This document shows positions 19,097 to 27,621 of a DNA stretch of 64,000 bases, piece by piece. The stretch's first letter is position 1; each line of letters opens with the position of its first letter. The stretch is from positions 34,540 to 98,539 of the forward strand of contig NZ_PCPZ01000008.1 in NCBI RefSeq assembly GCF_002979865.1, written 5' to 3'. The notes beneath the pieces were generated by a model. It did no database searches. It was not told the DNA's origin and saw nothing but the letters and a program-made list of their open reading frames with translations. The position numbers and the translations under genes were made by a program. The stretch is from Arthrobacter sp. MYb214 (GTDB lineage: Bacteria > Actinomycetota > Actinomycetes > Actinomycetales > Micrococcaceae).

Positions 19097-19723
19097 CTAG
19101 CTCAGCTTGCCGCCGGATGCTTCCAGATAGCAGGCAGCGCACAGCGACTCGTACCAGACCTCTTCACCGTCGATGGCGACCTGGTCTCCGTCAAAAACAA
19201 TGTGGTCACCTGATCTGCGGGTATTGAACATGGCCTTGCGCCCGCAACGGCAGATGGTCTTCAGCTCTTCAAGCGAGTGCGCCAGTTCCATCAAGCGTGC
19301 CGACCCCGGGAAGGCGCGGGTGCGGAAGTCGGTACGGATACCGTAGGCGAGCACCGGAACATCATCGAGCACGGCGATGCGCAGCAGATCATCGACCTGG
19401 GTTCGGGAGAGGAATTGCACCTCGTCGACCAGCAGGCAGGCTACCGGCGGCGCATCCACATGCGGCAGCAAGGCATCAGGGTCATCGCCGAGGCAATGGG
19501 CCGCGAACTTCTCGCGGAGGTTCTCTTCCGGCCCCACGCTGAAGTCGACTTCCCGTTCAATGCCCAGGCGGGAAACGATTGATTTCTCGCCCTTGGTGTC
19601 GACTCCCGGCTTGGCCAGCAGGATACGCTGGCCGCGTTCTTCGTAGTTGAAGGCAGCCTGCAGCAAGCTCGTGGATTTGCCCGAGTTCATCGCTCCGTAG
19701 CGGAAATACAGCTTGGCCACCAT
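19097..19723 (-). CDS. tdk: Thymidine kinase (type II)
   Basis: A 208-residue salvage enzyme converting thymidine to dTMP with ATP. The P-loop GAMNSGKST (10-18), the Walker-B-like LLVDEVQFLSR with the catalytic glutamate, and FRTRAFPGS are present. Two zinc-binding Cys pairs (CRCG and CAAC) complete the lasso domain typical of type II kinases. The start ATG follows GAGGAGCA. It is separated from the permease gene by hairpins at 19746-19763 and 19785-19814, so it is probably a single-gene unit. Confidence 0.95.
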   Translation of the reverse strand: MVAKLYFRYGAMNSGKSTSLLQAAFNYEERGQRILLAKPGVDTKGEKSIVSRLGIEREVDFSVGPEENLREKFAAHCLGDDPDALLPHVDAPPVACLLVDEVQFLSRTQVDDLLRIAVLDDVPVLAYGIRTDFRTRAFPGSARLMELAHSLEELKTICRCGRKAMFNTRRSGDHIVFDGDQVAIDGEEVWYESLCAACYLEASGGKLS

Positions 19724-19784
19724 TGCTCCTCGAAAGTTGCGGTGCCTGCCAACTGGCAGGCCCCTTAAGATCTTAGTGCCCGCG

Positions 19785-19814
19785 CCGCGGATCGCCAGCG
19801 AACCGGCGCCGCGG
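19785..19814 (-). terminator. Probable terminator of the amino-acid permease gene
   Basis: CCGCGG (19785-19790) pairs with CCGCGG (19809-19814), and the inner bases form further GC pairs. A second perfect hairpin, GCCTGCCA-AC-TGGCAGGC, lies at about 19746-19763. Both are between the permease stop and the tdk start. T tracts are absent. Confidence 0.4.
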
Positions 19815-19826
19815 ACGGTTGCCCTG

Positions 19827-21209
19827 CTATTTCACCGCAGGCTGTTTCTTGCCGGCGAAAACCAGCCTGTAGAGCACCGACATCAAGATGACGAAGGGAA
19901 CACCGAAAATCAGGGTGTACTTGAATTCCGGCACGAAGAACGAGGTCACCAGCAGGCCGGCGAGCAGTACCGAGCCGAGAATCGACGCGGCCGGGTAGCC
20001 TGGCAGCTTGTATTCCAGGACGGCCCGGTCCAGGCGCACCTGGCGGCGGAAGGACACGTGGGTCACCAGGATCATGAACCACGTCGCCAGGGCACCGAAG
20101 GTAGCCAGCGACATCATGATGCCGAAGCCTCCCTCCGGAACCAGCGCGTAGACCAGTGCTGCCACGGCGATGCCTCCGGCAGACATCCACACCGCGTGGA
20201 TAGGAGCGCCCGCACTGTTGGTCCGGTGTGCCAGGCGCGGCGCGTGCCCGGAATCAGCCAGCGAATGCAGCATGCGGGTTGCCGCATAGAGCTGGGCGTT
20301 CATGGCCGAGAGCGCGGCAATGATGAGCACGAAGTTCAGTACCGAATCGGCGAACGGGATACCCATCTGGGACATCACAGTGACAAATGGCGATCCTCCG
20401 GCCAGCAGTTCGCTGGTGGGCGCCACCGCGAGGATCAGGGCCATGGTGAACACGTAGAAGAGCAGCAAGCGCAGGAAGGAGACCTTGAAGGCCTTGCGTA
20501 CGGCAATCTTGGGGTTCTTTGCTTCTGCGGCGGCAATGGAGATCGCCTCGATGCCCATGTAGGAGAAGATCGCCACGATGACAGCGGTCCACATGCCGAA
20601 CAGGCCATTGGAGAAGAAGCCGCCTTCGGCCGAGTAGTTATGGAACCCGTATTGGTCGCTGGGGTCGTGGAACACCAGCCAGAGGGCAATGATGATGAAC
20701 GCGACCACCGCGAAGACCTTGATCGCGGAGAACCAGTATTCGGTGGTTCCGAAGATCTTCACGCTGGAGAAGTTCACGCCCAAAAGCGCGGCCGAGAAGA
20801 CAAGGACCCAAACCAGCCCTGGAATCTCGGGGAACCAGTACTGCATGTACTCGCCTACCGCGCTGACTTCGGTGCCCACGGCGAAGATCAGCGCAGACCA
20901 GTACAGGTACTTGGTCAGGTACCCGGCGAAACGTCCAAGATAGCGTTCGGCGTAGACCCCGAAGGAACCGGCCACCGGCTGCTTGACGGTCATTTCCGCC
21001 AATGCGCCCATGACCAGCAAGGCGACGACCCCGCCAATGAGGTAGCTGATGATCACCGAGGGACCGGCCATGGCGATGGCGAGCTTGCTGCCCGCGAAAA
21101 GACCGGTGCCGATGGCACTGCCCAGCGCGATCATGGACATCTGCCCAGGAGTCAGCGACTTCTTCAAACCCGAACCGAATTCAGTGGCGCGTACCGGCTG
21201 CTTGCCCAA
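19827..21209 (-). CDS. Amino-acid permease (APC family)
   Basis: A 460-residue transporter with about 12 membrane helices. It has the amino-acid transporter signature near the N-terminus (LTPGQMSMIALGSAIGTGLFAG), the MGALAEMTVKQPVAGSF segment after helix 2, and the central FSYMGIEAISIAAAEAKNPK motif. It resembles the AroP/GabP/CycA group importing amino acids with protons. The TTG start at 21209 is preceded by AAAGGGAG; the longer upstream frame is Arg-rich and not plausible. It sits downstream of kynU on the same strand, so tryptophan or kynurenine is a possible substrate. That is inference. Confidence 0.85.
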   Translation of the reverse strand: MGKQPVRATEFGSGLKKSLTPGQMSMIALGSAIGTGLFAGSKLAIAMAGPSVIISYLIGGVVALLVMGALAEMTVKQPVAGSFGVYAERYLGRFAGYLTKYLYWSALIFAVGTEVSAVGEYMQYWFPEIPGLVWVLVFSAALLGVNFSSVKIFGTTEYWFSAIKVFAVVAFIIIALWLVFHDPSDQYGFHNYSAEGGFFSNGLFGMWTAVIVAIFSYMGIEAISIAAAEAKNPKIAVRKAFKVSFLRLLLFYVFTMALILAVAPTSELLAGGSPFVTVMSQMGIPFADSVLNFVLIIAALSAMNAQLYAATRMLHSLADSGHAPRLAHRTNSAGAPIHAVWMSAGGIAVAALVYALVPEGGFGIMMSLATFGALATWFMILVTHVSFRRQVRLDRAVLEYKLPGYPAASILGSVLLAGLLVTSFFVPEFKYTLIFGVPFVILMSVLYRLVFAGKKQPAVK

Positions 21210-21233
21210 CGATGCTCCCTTTAGACCTATGCG

Positions 21234-21264
21234 AACAGCACGGCATCGAAAATGCCGTGCTGTT
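21234..21264. terminator. Hairpin between kynU and the permease gene
   Basis: A perfect 13-bp stem, AACAGCACGGCAT (21234-21246) and its complement (21252-21264), with loop CGAAA. It lies 68 bp past the kynU stop and 25 bp before the permease start. It is a likely terminator or attenuator separating the two, although no strong T tract follows on the minus strand. Confidence 0.55.
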
Positions 21265-21332
21265 GTTAAGGTTACTCTCGCGCAGATTCGCCGGCTTCGG
21301 CGCACCAAGACCCGAAAGCGGCGGAATTTGCG

Positions 21333-22613
21333 TTATGTCACGGCATTACGCACGGCGTACTCTTCGCGCTGCCAGGCATTGGTGTGCAGAATTTCACGCA
21401 GCTTCTCCACGGCGTCCCAGATATCGGTACGCGTCAGGTACAGCGGGGTGATGCCAAAGCGCAGGACTTCCGGTTCGCGGTAGTCCCCGATAACGCCCTG
21501 GTCAATGAGCGCAGCGATGATTTCGTACCCATGCTCATGGCGGAAGCTGACGTGGCTGCCGCGAGCAGCATGTTCGCGTGGAGTCACCAGTTCCAGGCCG
21601 TAGCCGGCGCAGCGGGTTTCAACCAGCTCGATGAACAGGTCCACCAGCTCCAGCGAGTTGGCGCGCACCTTGTCCATGTCCGCTTCCAGCGCGATATCCA
21701 GGCCGACCTCGATCATGGCCAGCGAAGTAACCGGCTGGGTACCGCACATGAAGCGGCGAATGTCATTTGCTGGAGTGTAGCTGCCAGCCATCTCGAAGGG
21801 CGACTTGTGCGACCACCAGCCGGACAGCGGCTGCCAGAAACGTTCATGGTGGCGGGCATTGACCCAGATGAAAGCCGGAGAACCCGGGCCGCCGTTGAGG
21901 TACTTGTAGGTGCAGCCCACGGCGTAGTCTGCATCTGCGGCATTCAGGTCAATCGGCACTGCACCCGCGGCATGGGCCAAGTCCCAGACCACCAGGGCTC
22001 CGGAGCCGTGGATTGCTGCGGTGGTCTCGTCCATGTCCCACATGGAACCGGTGCGGTAGTTCACGTGCGACAGGGCAACCACGGCGACAGTCTCGTCCAG
22101 TGCAGCGCGCAGCGACGCCTCGCCATCGATGAGCTTCACTTCATAGGCCACACCTGTTTCCTGCGAGAGCGAGTTGACCAGATCAGCCAATCCCTCGGCG
22201 ATATAGATATCTGTTGGGAAGTTGTCGCGTTCGGTGAGAATCACCCGGCGCTGCGGGGCATCAGCCTTCTGCGTGCGCAGTGCCGATGCCAAGGCCTTGA
22301 ACAGATTCAGTGTGGTGGTATCGGTGATCGCGGTTTCGCTGGGGTTCGCACCCAGCAGCCGCCCCAGCTTGTCGCCGAGCTTCAGCGGCATCTCGAACCA
22401 GCCGGCGGTGTTCCAGGAACGGATCAGGCCCTGGCCCCATTCTTCGGTCACCACCTGGGCGGCACGTTCGGCCGCACCCTTCGGCAACGCGCCCAATGAG
22501 TTGCCATCGAGGTAGATGACGCCTTCCGGGAGGTTGAAGCGGTCGCCAAAGGCCACCAGCGGGTCTGTCGCGTCCAACTGGGCAAGGGTCTCTCGGGTCA
22601 GTTCCGTGGTCAT
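21333..22613 (-). CDS. kynU: Kynureninase
   Basis: A 426-residue PLP enzyme cleaving kynurenine to anthranilate and alanine. Diagnostic segments are [15 protein letters not shown] at the N-terminus, the [16 protein letters not shown] stretch with the PLP aspartate, and the [15 protein letters not shown] motif containing the Schiff-base lysine. The start ATG follows AGGAGATCCA. No tryptophan dioxygenase or formamidase gene is in this window. A divergent Lrp-type regulator and a dyad lie immediately upstream. Confidence 0.95.
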   Translation of the reverse strand: MTTELTRETLAQLDATDPLVAFGDRFNLPEGVIYLDGNSLGALPKGAAERAAQVVTEEWGQGLIRSWNTAGWFEMPLKLGDKLGRLLGANPSETAITDTTTLNLFKALASALRTQKADAPQRRVILTERDNFPTDIYIAEGLADLVNSLSQETGVAYEVKLIDGEASLRAALDETVAVVALSHVNYRTGSMWDMDETTAAIHGSGALVVWDLAHAAGAVPIDLNAADADYAVGCTYKYLNGGPGSPAFIWVNARHHERFWQPLSGWWSHKSPFEMAGSYTPANDIRRFMCGTQPVTSLAMIEVGLDIALEADMDKVRANSLELVDLFIELVETRCAGYGLELVTPREHAARGSHVSFRHEHGYEIIAALIDQGVIGDYREPEVLRFGITPLYLTRTDIWDAVEKLREILHTNAWQREEYAVRNAVT

Positions 22614-22681
22614 TGGATCTCCTGTTCAGCCAAGATCAAAGCGGGAGAACTTCCGTTCTCGATGGTGTTTCCATCGTAGAA

Positions 22682-22711
22682 TCAGATTCGATATAGTGCG
22701 ACTAAATCTGA
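22682..22711. promoter_or_regulatory. Dyad between kynU and the Lrp regulator
   Basis: TCAGATT (22682-22688) and its exact complement AATCTGA (22705-22711) are separated by 16 bp in the 127-bp divergent gap. Spacing and A/T-rich centre fit an Lrp-family site. I infer it is bound by the divergent regulator with kynurenine as ligand. Confidence 0.5.
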
Positions 22712-22740
22712 ACTTTCCCAAAGAATTGAGTTGATCAACC

Positions 22741-23226
22741 GTGGCAGGTTCATTATGGACAGTTCAAGGCGACGCCAAGCCGAATCCTGTTCGTGTAGAC
22801 GAAGCGGATTTGTCCATTCTCGCCGAGCTGAGCAAGGATGCTCGAATTGCCAATAACGTCCTGGCTGCAAAAGTCGGCCTGGCGCCGTCCACCTGCTTGG
22901 GCCGGGTGAAAGCCCTCTCCAAGGCGGGGGTGATCACCGGCTACCATGCTGCGATCAATGAGCAACTTCTTGGCGTGGCCGTCAACGCCATGATCTCTAT
23001 TGTGGTCTCGTCCACAGCCCGAGACCGCTTGCTCTCCTCGGCGCATCAGCTCAAAGAGCTCGCCGAGGTCAAGGAAGTCTTCGTTCTTGGCGGCTCGCCG
23101 GATTTGCTGGTTCGGGTGGCTACCCGAAGCATCGAAGACCTACGGGCATTCGTGGCCGCGCACTTGGGCTCCAACCGCGCGTTCTCATCCACCCAGACGG
23201 TAATTATCTTCGAGCACCTGGCCTAG
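22741..23226 (+). CDS. Lrp/AsnC-family regulator, probable kynU regulator
   Basis: A 161-residue protein with an N-terminal AsnC helix-turn-helix (DEADLSILAELSKDARIANNVLAAKVGLAPSTCLGRVKALSKAGVI, about 19-64). A RAM ligand-binding domain follows (VNAMISIVVS...VKEVFVLGGSPDLLVRVAT). GTG start. It is divergent from kynU, the same arrangement as the Lrp-type KynR that activates kynurenine genes in Pseudomonas. I infer a similar role. Confidence 0.85.
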   Translation: MAGSLWTVQGDAKPNPVRVDEADLSILAELSKDARIANNVLAAKVGLAPSTCLGRVKALSKAGVITGYHAAINEQLLGVAVNAMISIVVSSTARDRLLSSAHQLKELAEVKEVFVLGGSPDLLVRVATRSIEDLRAFVAAHLGSNRAFSSTQTVIIFEHLA

Positions 23227-23289
23227 CCGAGACAGGCTTTTTGTCATCTAACGGCGTCTCTCATCTATATCTCATTTATTTCAGCCACA

Positions 23290-23724
23290 ATGAAAAACAT
23301 GGGAAAGGAAGCTTTGCGCCGCGTCTTTGCGACAATCGCTGTAATCGCAGTCGTATTTCTTGGCGCGTTCGGAATCAGCCAAGCCTTGGAAGGCCCGGCG
23401 GACCGGGACCTCGGTGAAGGGTTCATCTTCGAAGAAGTGACTCCTTCCCCGACAATCGGCACACCTAGCACTCCTTCCTCTTCACCTTCTTCCTCGGCGG
23501 CTGAATCCCAAAAGCCGTCCTCCAGCCCGAGCACCTCTGCCAAGCCGAAAACCTCGGAAAAGCCTAAGCCCAGCGCTACCCCGACACCGAAGCCCAAGCC
23601 GAAACCTCCAGCACCAGCACCGCCAAAGAAGACCGTTGTCCCGCTGCCTCCTTCGGGCACCCAGTACGACGACGATGACGACGATGACGACTACGAAGAC
23701 TATGACGACGACGATGACGACTAG
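23290..23724 (+). CDS. Membrane-anchored Ser/Pro/Lys-rich protein with poly-aspartate tail
   Basis: A 144-residue protein. Residues 1-12 are basic and 13-32 are one hydrophobic helix (VFATIAVIAVVFLGAFGISQA), a signal anchor or uncleaved signal. After that comes a low-complexity Ser/Pro/Lys linker (about 50-120, with KPKPKPKPP runs). The end is a tail of about 19 residues that is almost all Asp with Tyr and one Glu. The tail would lie outside the membrane and could bind divalent cations or basic polymers. Its stop overlaps the start of the sensor kinase gene by 11 bp, so the two are translationally coupled. No family recognised. Confidence 0.7.
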   Translation: MKNMGKEALRRVFATIAVIAVVFLGAFGISQALEGPADRDLGEGFIFEEVTPSPTIGTPSTPSSSPSSSAAESQKPSSSPSTSAKPKTSEKPKPSATPTPKPKPKPPAPAPPKKTVVPLPPSGTQYDDDDDDDDYEDYDDDDDD

Positions 23725-25165
23725 AGCGCCGGAACGCCGGTGGTCCATCCGGGCCCGAGTTCTGACCGGGATGATGCTCCTGGTTGGCTTGGCCTTGCTG
23801 GCAGCGGGTACGGCAAGCTTCGGCGTACAACGCCACGAACTCAATGAGCGCTTGGATGAGTCATTGACTCGCACCGTCAAGGAATTCGAAGTTCTTACCG
23901 AAACCGGTGTTGATCCGCGCACCATGGAACGCTTCAAGCACGCTGAAGACCTGCTCTACATAGCAATGCAGCGCACCTTGCCCTCCCCGAAGCAGGGCAT
24001 GCTCTCCCTGGTCGGTGACGAGGTGCGTTGGACCGCACCGGATATCGTCAACACCCGCCTGGAAGATGATCCGGAATTCCTCGAATGGGCCAGAAGCATC
24101 CAGGACGCCAACCATATCCGTTTGGGAACTGTCGACACGGACATCACGACCTACCGTGCCGTCGTTGTTCCGGTTAGCCTTCCTGCAGACCACGAGCATG
24201 GCGCGTTCGTGCTGGCCTACGACTACTCTGCCGAGGCCATCGCCAACGACCGCAACTTCATGATCTATGGTGCCGTCGGCGCCTCGGTCATGCTCGTGGC
24301 CGCGCTGGCCGCCTGGCTTGTGGTTGGCCGAATGCTCGACCCGATCCGCCGCCTGCAAACTACCGCGCAGCAGATCTCGGAGACCGACGTATCCCAGCGC
24401 ATTGAAGTTTCCGGAAATGACGAATTCGCCGAATTGACGGTCACCGTCAACGAAATGCTGGATCGCCTTGAAGGCGCGCTCAGCTCCCAGCGCCAGCTGC
24501 TCGATGATGTCGGGCACGAACTGCGCACGCCGGTGACTATCATCAACGGGCATCTGGAATTGATGGATCCCAACGATCCGGACGACGTTGCCCAGAGCCG
24601 CGATATCGCCATGGACGAGCTCGGGCGCATGTCCTTGCTCATCAATGACCTAGTCACCCTGGCAAAGTCCAACCGCACGGATTTCCTCCAGGTGGAACCG
24701 GCAGAAGTCGGCAAGCTGCTTGACGACATCCTCGACAAAGCCCGTGGCCTGGGTCCGCGCCAGTGGCGCGTGGACTACCGCACCGAGGCCACCGTGGCTC
24801 TCGACCCGGTCCGGACCACCCAGGCCATGCTGCAGCTCTGCGCCAACGCGGTGAAGTTCTCTGCTGCGGATAGCCGTATCGGCTTGGGCAACGAGATCGT
24901 GCGCGATGGGCATGGCAACACCACCTTGCGCTGGTGGGTATCCGATGCGGGCGTGGGCATCCAGGCTGAAGATCTTGAACGTATTTTCGAGCGCTTTGGA
25001 CGGGGCCAGAACTCTGTTCGTTCTTCGGGGTCCGGCCTGGGGCTGAACATCGTGCAGGCCATAGCGGAGACCCACGGCGGACGCGTGTGGGTGAACTCGG
25101 AACATGGCAAGGGTTCGACGTTCTACATTGACATGCCGTTGACGACTGGAAGCAAGGAAGCATGA
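23714..25165 (+). CDS. Sensor histidine kinase (HAMP-HisKA-HATPase)
   Basis: A 483-residue kinase. TM1 spans about 16-38 and TM2 about 184-207, enclosing a 145-residue extracytoplasmic domain. HAMP follows TM2, then the H-box DDVGHELRTPV with phospho-acceptor His268. The N-box QLCANAVKFS, G1 SDAGVGIQAEDLERIFERFGRG and G2 SGSGLGLNIVQ complete it. I start at ATG 23714, which overlaps the upstream stop. The same frame has other ATGs at 23675, 23684 and 23702 within the Asp-tail codons. It forms an ATGA overlap with the response regulator. The signal is unknown. Confidence 0.88.
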   Translation: MTTRAPERRWSIRARVLTGMMLLVGLALLAAGTASFGVQRHELNERLDESLTRTVKEFEVLTETGVDPRTMERFKHAEDLLYIAMQRTLPSPKQGMLSLVGDEVRWTAPDIVNTRLEDDPEFLEWARSIQDANHIRLGTVDTDITTYRAVVVPVSLPADHEHGAFVLAYDYSAEAIANDRNFMIYGAVGASVMLVAALAAWLVVGRMLDPIRRLQTTAQQISETDVSQRIEVSGNDEFAELTVTVNEMLDRLEGALSSQRQLLDDVGHELRTPVTIINGHLELMDPNDPDDVAQSRDIAMDELGRMSLLINDLVTLAKSNRTDFLQVEPAEVGKLLDDILDKARGLGPRQWRVDYRTEATVALDPVRTTQAMLQLCANAVKFSAADSRIGLGNEIVRDGHGNTTLRWWVSDAGVGIQAEDLERIFERFGRGQNSVRSSGSGLGLNIVQAIAETHGGRVWVNSEHGKGSTFYIDMPLTTGSKEA

Positions 25166-25830
25166 GCCAGATACTGATCATTGAAGATGAACCGCGAATC
25201 AGTTCGTTCGTAGCCAAGGGGCTGCGTGCTGCGGGACTGACCTCATCCATCGCAGAAACCGGGCATGATGGCTTCACCCAGGCCATTGACGGTGACCATG
25301 AGCTGATCATCCTCGACCTCGGCCTGCCGGATGAAGACGGCTTCTCGGTATTGCGGCGTCTGCGCGCCGCGCAGATCGATACTCCGGTGATCATCCTGAC
25401 CGCACGCGGCAGCGTGGAAGACACGGTAGCCGGCCTGCAGAACGGTGCCGATGACTACATGGCCAAGCCATTCCACTTCGATGAGTTGCTAGCGCGGGTG
25501 CGCTTGCGCCTGCGCGCCGAGGACAACGCACCCGAGGTTTCCTCACTGGCCCACGAAGACTTGAACATGGACCTGCTGCGCCGCCGGGTGACGGTCAATG
25601 AGCGCGAAGTCGACCTTTCCGCGCGTGAATTCGCGCTGGCCGAAGCCTTCTTGCGCAACCCCGGCCAGGTGCTGAGCCGCGAGCAGTTGCTTTCCCGGGT
25701 CTGGGGCTATGATTTCGATCCAGGGTCCAACGTGGTGGATGTGTATGTCCGCTACCTGCGCAACAAGCTCGGCTCGGAACGTTTTGAGACGGTACGCGGA
25801 TTCGGCTACCGACTCGCCTCCGAGCGCTAG
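25162..25830 (+). CDS. OmpR/PhoB-family response regulator
   Basis: A 222-residue regulator. The receiver domain has the acidic pair EDE (8-10), phospho-acceptor Asp52 (ILDLGLPDEDG), the Thr in ILTARG and Lys102 in YMAKPF. The C-terminal winged helix (about 130-220) contains LSAREFALAEAFLRNPGQVLSREQLLSRVWGYDFDPGSNVVDVYVRYLRNKL, complete. It overlaps the kinase by 4 bp (ATGA) and is its cognate partner. The operon ends here; the next gene is convergent. Confidence 0.92.
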   Translation: MSQILIIEDEPRISSFVAKGLRAAGLTSSIAETGHDGFTQAIDGDHELIILDLGLPDEDGFSVLRRLRAAQIDTPVIILTARGSVEDTVAGLQNGADDYMAKPFHFDELLARVRLRLRAEDNAPEVSSLAHEDLNMDLLRRRVTVNEREVDLSAREFALAEAFLRNPGQVLSREQLLSRVWGYDFDPGSNVVDVYVRYLRNKLGSERFETVRGFGYRLASER

Positions 25831-25848
25831 CCGAATCCTGCACGGAAT

Positions 25849-26667
25849 CTAGCGCAACGTCGGGTCCGGAACGAAGCTCTGCTGGAGCAAACGGCTCCAG
25901 CGATTGGCCGGCAGCTGCGGGTTCAGCAGTGCAATGCCGATGCAATACTTGGACATCGATACCTCTCGGATGCCCAGCTCGGCCAAGGCCTGGTCCGACG
26001 CGCCCCGGCCATCAGCGGACTTGGTCTCCACGACAACCAGGTCCGGTCCGTCAACCCTCGAATCGCCGTTGGCGTATTCCAGTTCAACGTCGCAGGTCAG
26101 CCGTTCGCCATCGATGGGGTTCACGAAAGTTGCACGCCGGTAGGCACTGTCCAGCACAGGTTGCAGTTGGGGCACGTCCTGCCCGTACTCGCTGCGCAGG
26201 ACCGATTCCAGGAACTCGAGGTTCTCTTCGGTCAGCTCGCCGGCGCTGTCCAGATCCTGCTCGACGCGATGCTTCACCGTCGAGCCGCGAAGCCCCTTGG
26301 TCTTGATCTCGAACATCGACAGCCCGGTGTCAGCATAAGTGCGCGAGCGCACCTTGTATCGCCGTCGCCGCCCCTGGCGGTGGGCGCGGTACTGGTCGTA
26401 GTCCTCGGTATCGAAATACACCGATTCGTAGCGGAAGGTGCGCAGGCCATCGATCTGCATGATCTTGAATTGATCGCCCAAGCGCTCGGATAATGCCGTG
26501 AACTCCTCTGGGGCCAACAGGAACTTCTTGTCGACTCGGGTCTGCAGCGCCGCTTCGGAGATCACGTCTTCGAGACTGATCGGCTCCCGGCCGATGACGG
26601 CTTCTTCAAGAGCCGCGCGCGCCTGGGAGGCAACGACGTCCGCGCTCTTGGTTGCAAGCGCAGTCAT
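25849..26667 (-). CDS. VTC-domain protein (polyphosphate polymerase-like)
   Basis: A 272-residue member of the VTC/TTM superfamily, a tunnel of beta strands lined by charged residues. Visible are RVDKKFLL at the start of the domain, FRYESVYFDTEDYDQY, RRRRYKVRSRTYADTG..MFEIKTKG and the later CDVELEYANG. In yeast Vtc4 this fold makes polyphosphate from ATP; bacterial relatives are largely untested. ATG 26667 shares one base with the stop of the upstream DUF4956 gene (TGATG), so translation is coupled. The pair recurs in many bacteria, often with CotH-like kinases, which are absent here. Confidence 0.8.
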   Translation of the reverse strand: MTALATKSADVVASQARAALEEAVIGREPISLEDVISEAALQTRVDKKFLLAPEEFTALSERLGDQFKIMQIDGLRTFRYESVYFDTEDYDQYRAHRQGRRRRYKVRSRTYADTGLSMFEIKTKGLRGSTVKHRVEQDLDSAGELTEENLEFLESVLRSEYGQDVPQLQPVLDSAYRRATFVNPIDGERLTCDVELEYANGDSRVDGPDLVVVETKSADGRGASDQALAELGIREVSMSKYCIGIALLNPQLPANRWSRLLQQSFVPDPTLR

Positions 26668-27335
26668 CAGGACCACGTCTCCTGCTTGGCTCCGTTCTGC
26701 GCTGCCGGTGCGGACTGGCTGTTCGCCAATTCATAAGTGCCGGAGAAGCTCTCGGATGCGCTGGACTTGGCATTGGACTTGCTGCCGGCAGCGTTGGTAC
26801 GGAAGCGGACATCAACGATGGTCAGATCGCGAACCATGTCCAGCTCGACAACTACGGTTCGCAGCACCTTGGCATCCAGCAGTTCTTCCAATGCAGCCTG
26901 CAGATCCGCCTTCTTCGGGTAGGCACGTTCCAGGGTCACGGTCTGGCGCTCGGTGCGCGGAGCGAAGCTCGGGTGGTCAGCAAGGAACATCACCAGAACC
27001 AGGGCCGCGGTGGCCGCTGGAGCCAGCCATGCCGGGTCCGGGTGCAGGCCGTTGACCAAACCAATGGCCAGCGAAATGAAGTAGTAGGCGACTTCTTCCT
27101 GGGTCAGCGTGTCTGAGCGAAGGCGAATGATTGAGAGGATGCCGAAGAGCCCCAGCCCCAGCCCCATGCCTGCGCCGCTGCCTGAAAGCAGCAAGGTGAC
27201 CGCGAAGATTCCCATGCTCAAGGCGATATATGCGAGCACGAGGTCGCGGCGGAAGTGGCGGCGGAAGTATACGAAGTACACCAGAACCGTAATGCCGATG
27301 ACGTTTGAGGCTAGTCCCGTCCAGAATGACAACAT
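26667..27335 (-). CDS. DUF4956 membrane protein
   Basis: A 222-residue protein with four hydrophobic helices in residues 1-115, including the conserved GLGLFGILSIIRLRSDTLTQEEVAYYFISLAIGL block. A soluble domain of about 85 residues follows (VTLERAYPKKADLQAALEELLDAKVLRTVVVELDMVRDLTIVDVRF). ATG 27335 with AAAGGG upstream is preferred to the TTG at 27350. It is coupled to the VTC-domain gene. The soluble part may feed or regulate the VTC enzyme at the membrane, which is inference from synteny. Confidence 0.8.
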   Translation of the reverse strand: MLSFWTGLASNVIGITVLVYFVYFRRHFRRDLVLAYIALSMGIFAVTLLLSGSGAGMGLGLGLFGILSIIRLRSDTLTQEEVAYYFISLAIGLVNGLHPDPAWLAPAATAALVLVMFLADHPSFAPRTERQTVTLERAYPKKADLQAALEELLDAKVLRTVVVELDMVRDLTIVDVRFRTNAAGSKSNAKSSASESFSGTYELANSQSAPAAQNGAKQETWS

Positions 27336-27560
27336 TGCTATCCCTTTCAAAAGTTTGAAGTGATGATCCCTTCTTTATGAACTTTAGGTGAACTAAATGA
27401 GTCCAAAAGTAGAACAACATGAGAACGCCCTCATGTTACTGAATAGGTCTTGACTTGCATGTTTGCCTTCTGCTGACGGAGAGTGTGCCGTCTGGCTGGT
27501 TTTACTCAGCTTCCGCGCACCCGAGTTCTCTTACTTCTTGAGCATGCCCTCGAAGCGTTA

Positions 27561-27611
27561 AACAGCTAACGGCGGCTATTCTCTTTGCGAGAATAGCCGC
27601 CGTTAGCTGTT
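27561..27611 (-). terminator. Terminator of the fba-DUF3151 operon, perfect 23-bp stem
   Basis: AACAGCTAACGGCGGCTATTC plus TC (27561-27583), loop TTTGC, then the exact complement (27589-27611). It lies 10 bp past the DUF3151 stop. T tract on the minus strand is weak (TGTTTAA), but the stem is exceptionally long. Confidence 0.8.
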
Positions 27612-27621
27612 GGAGTATCGC

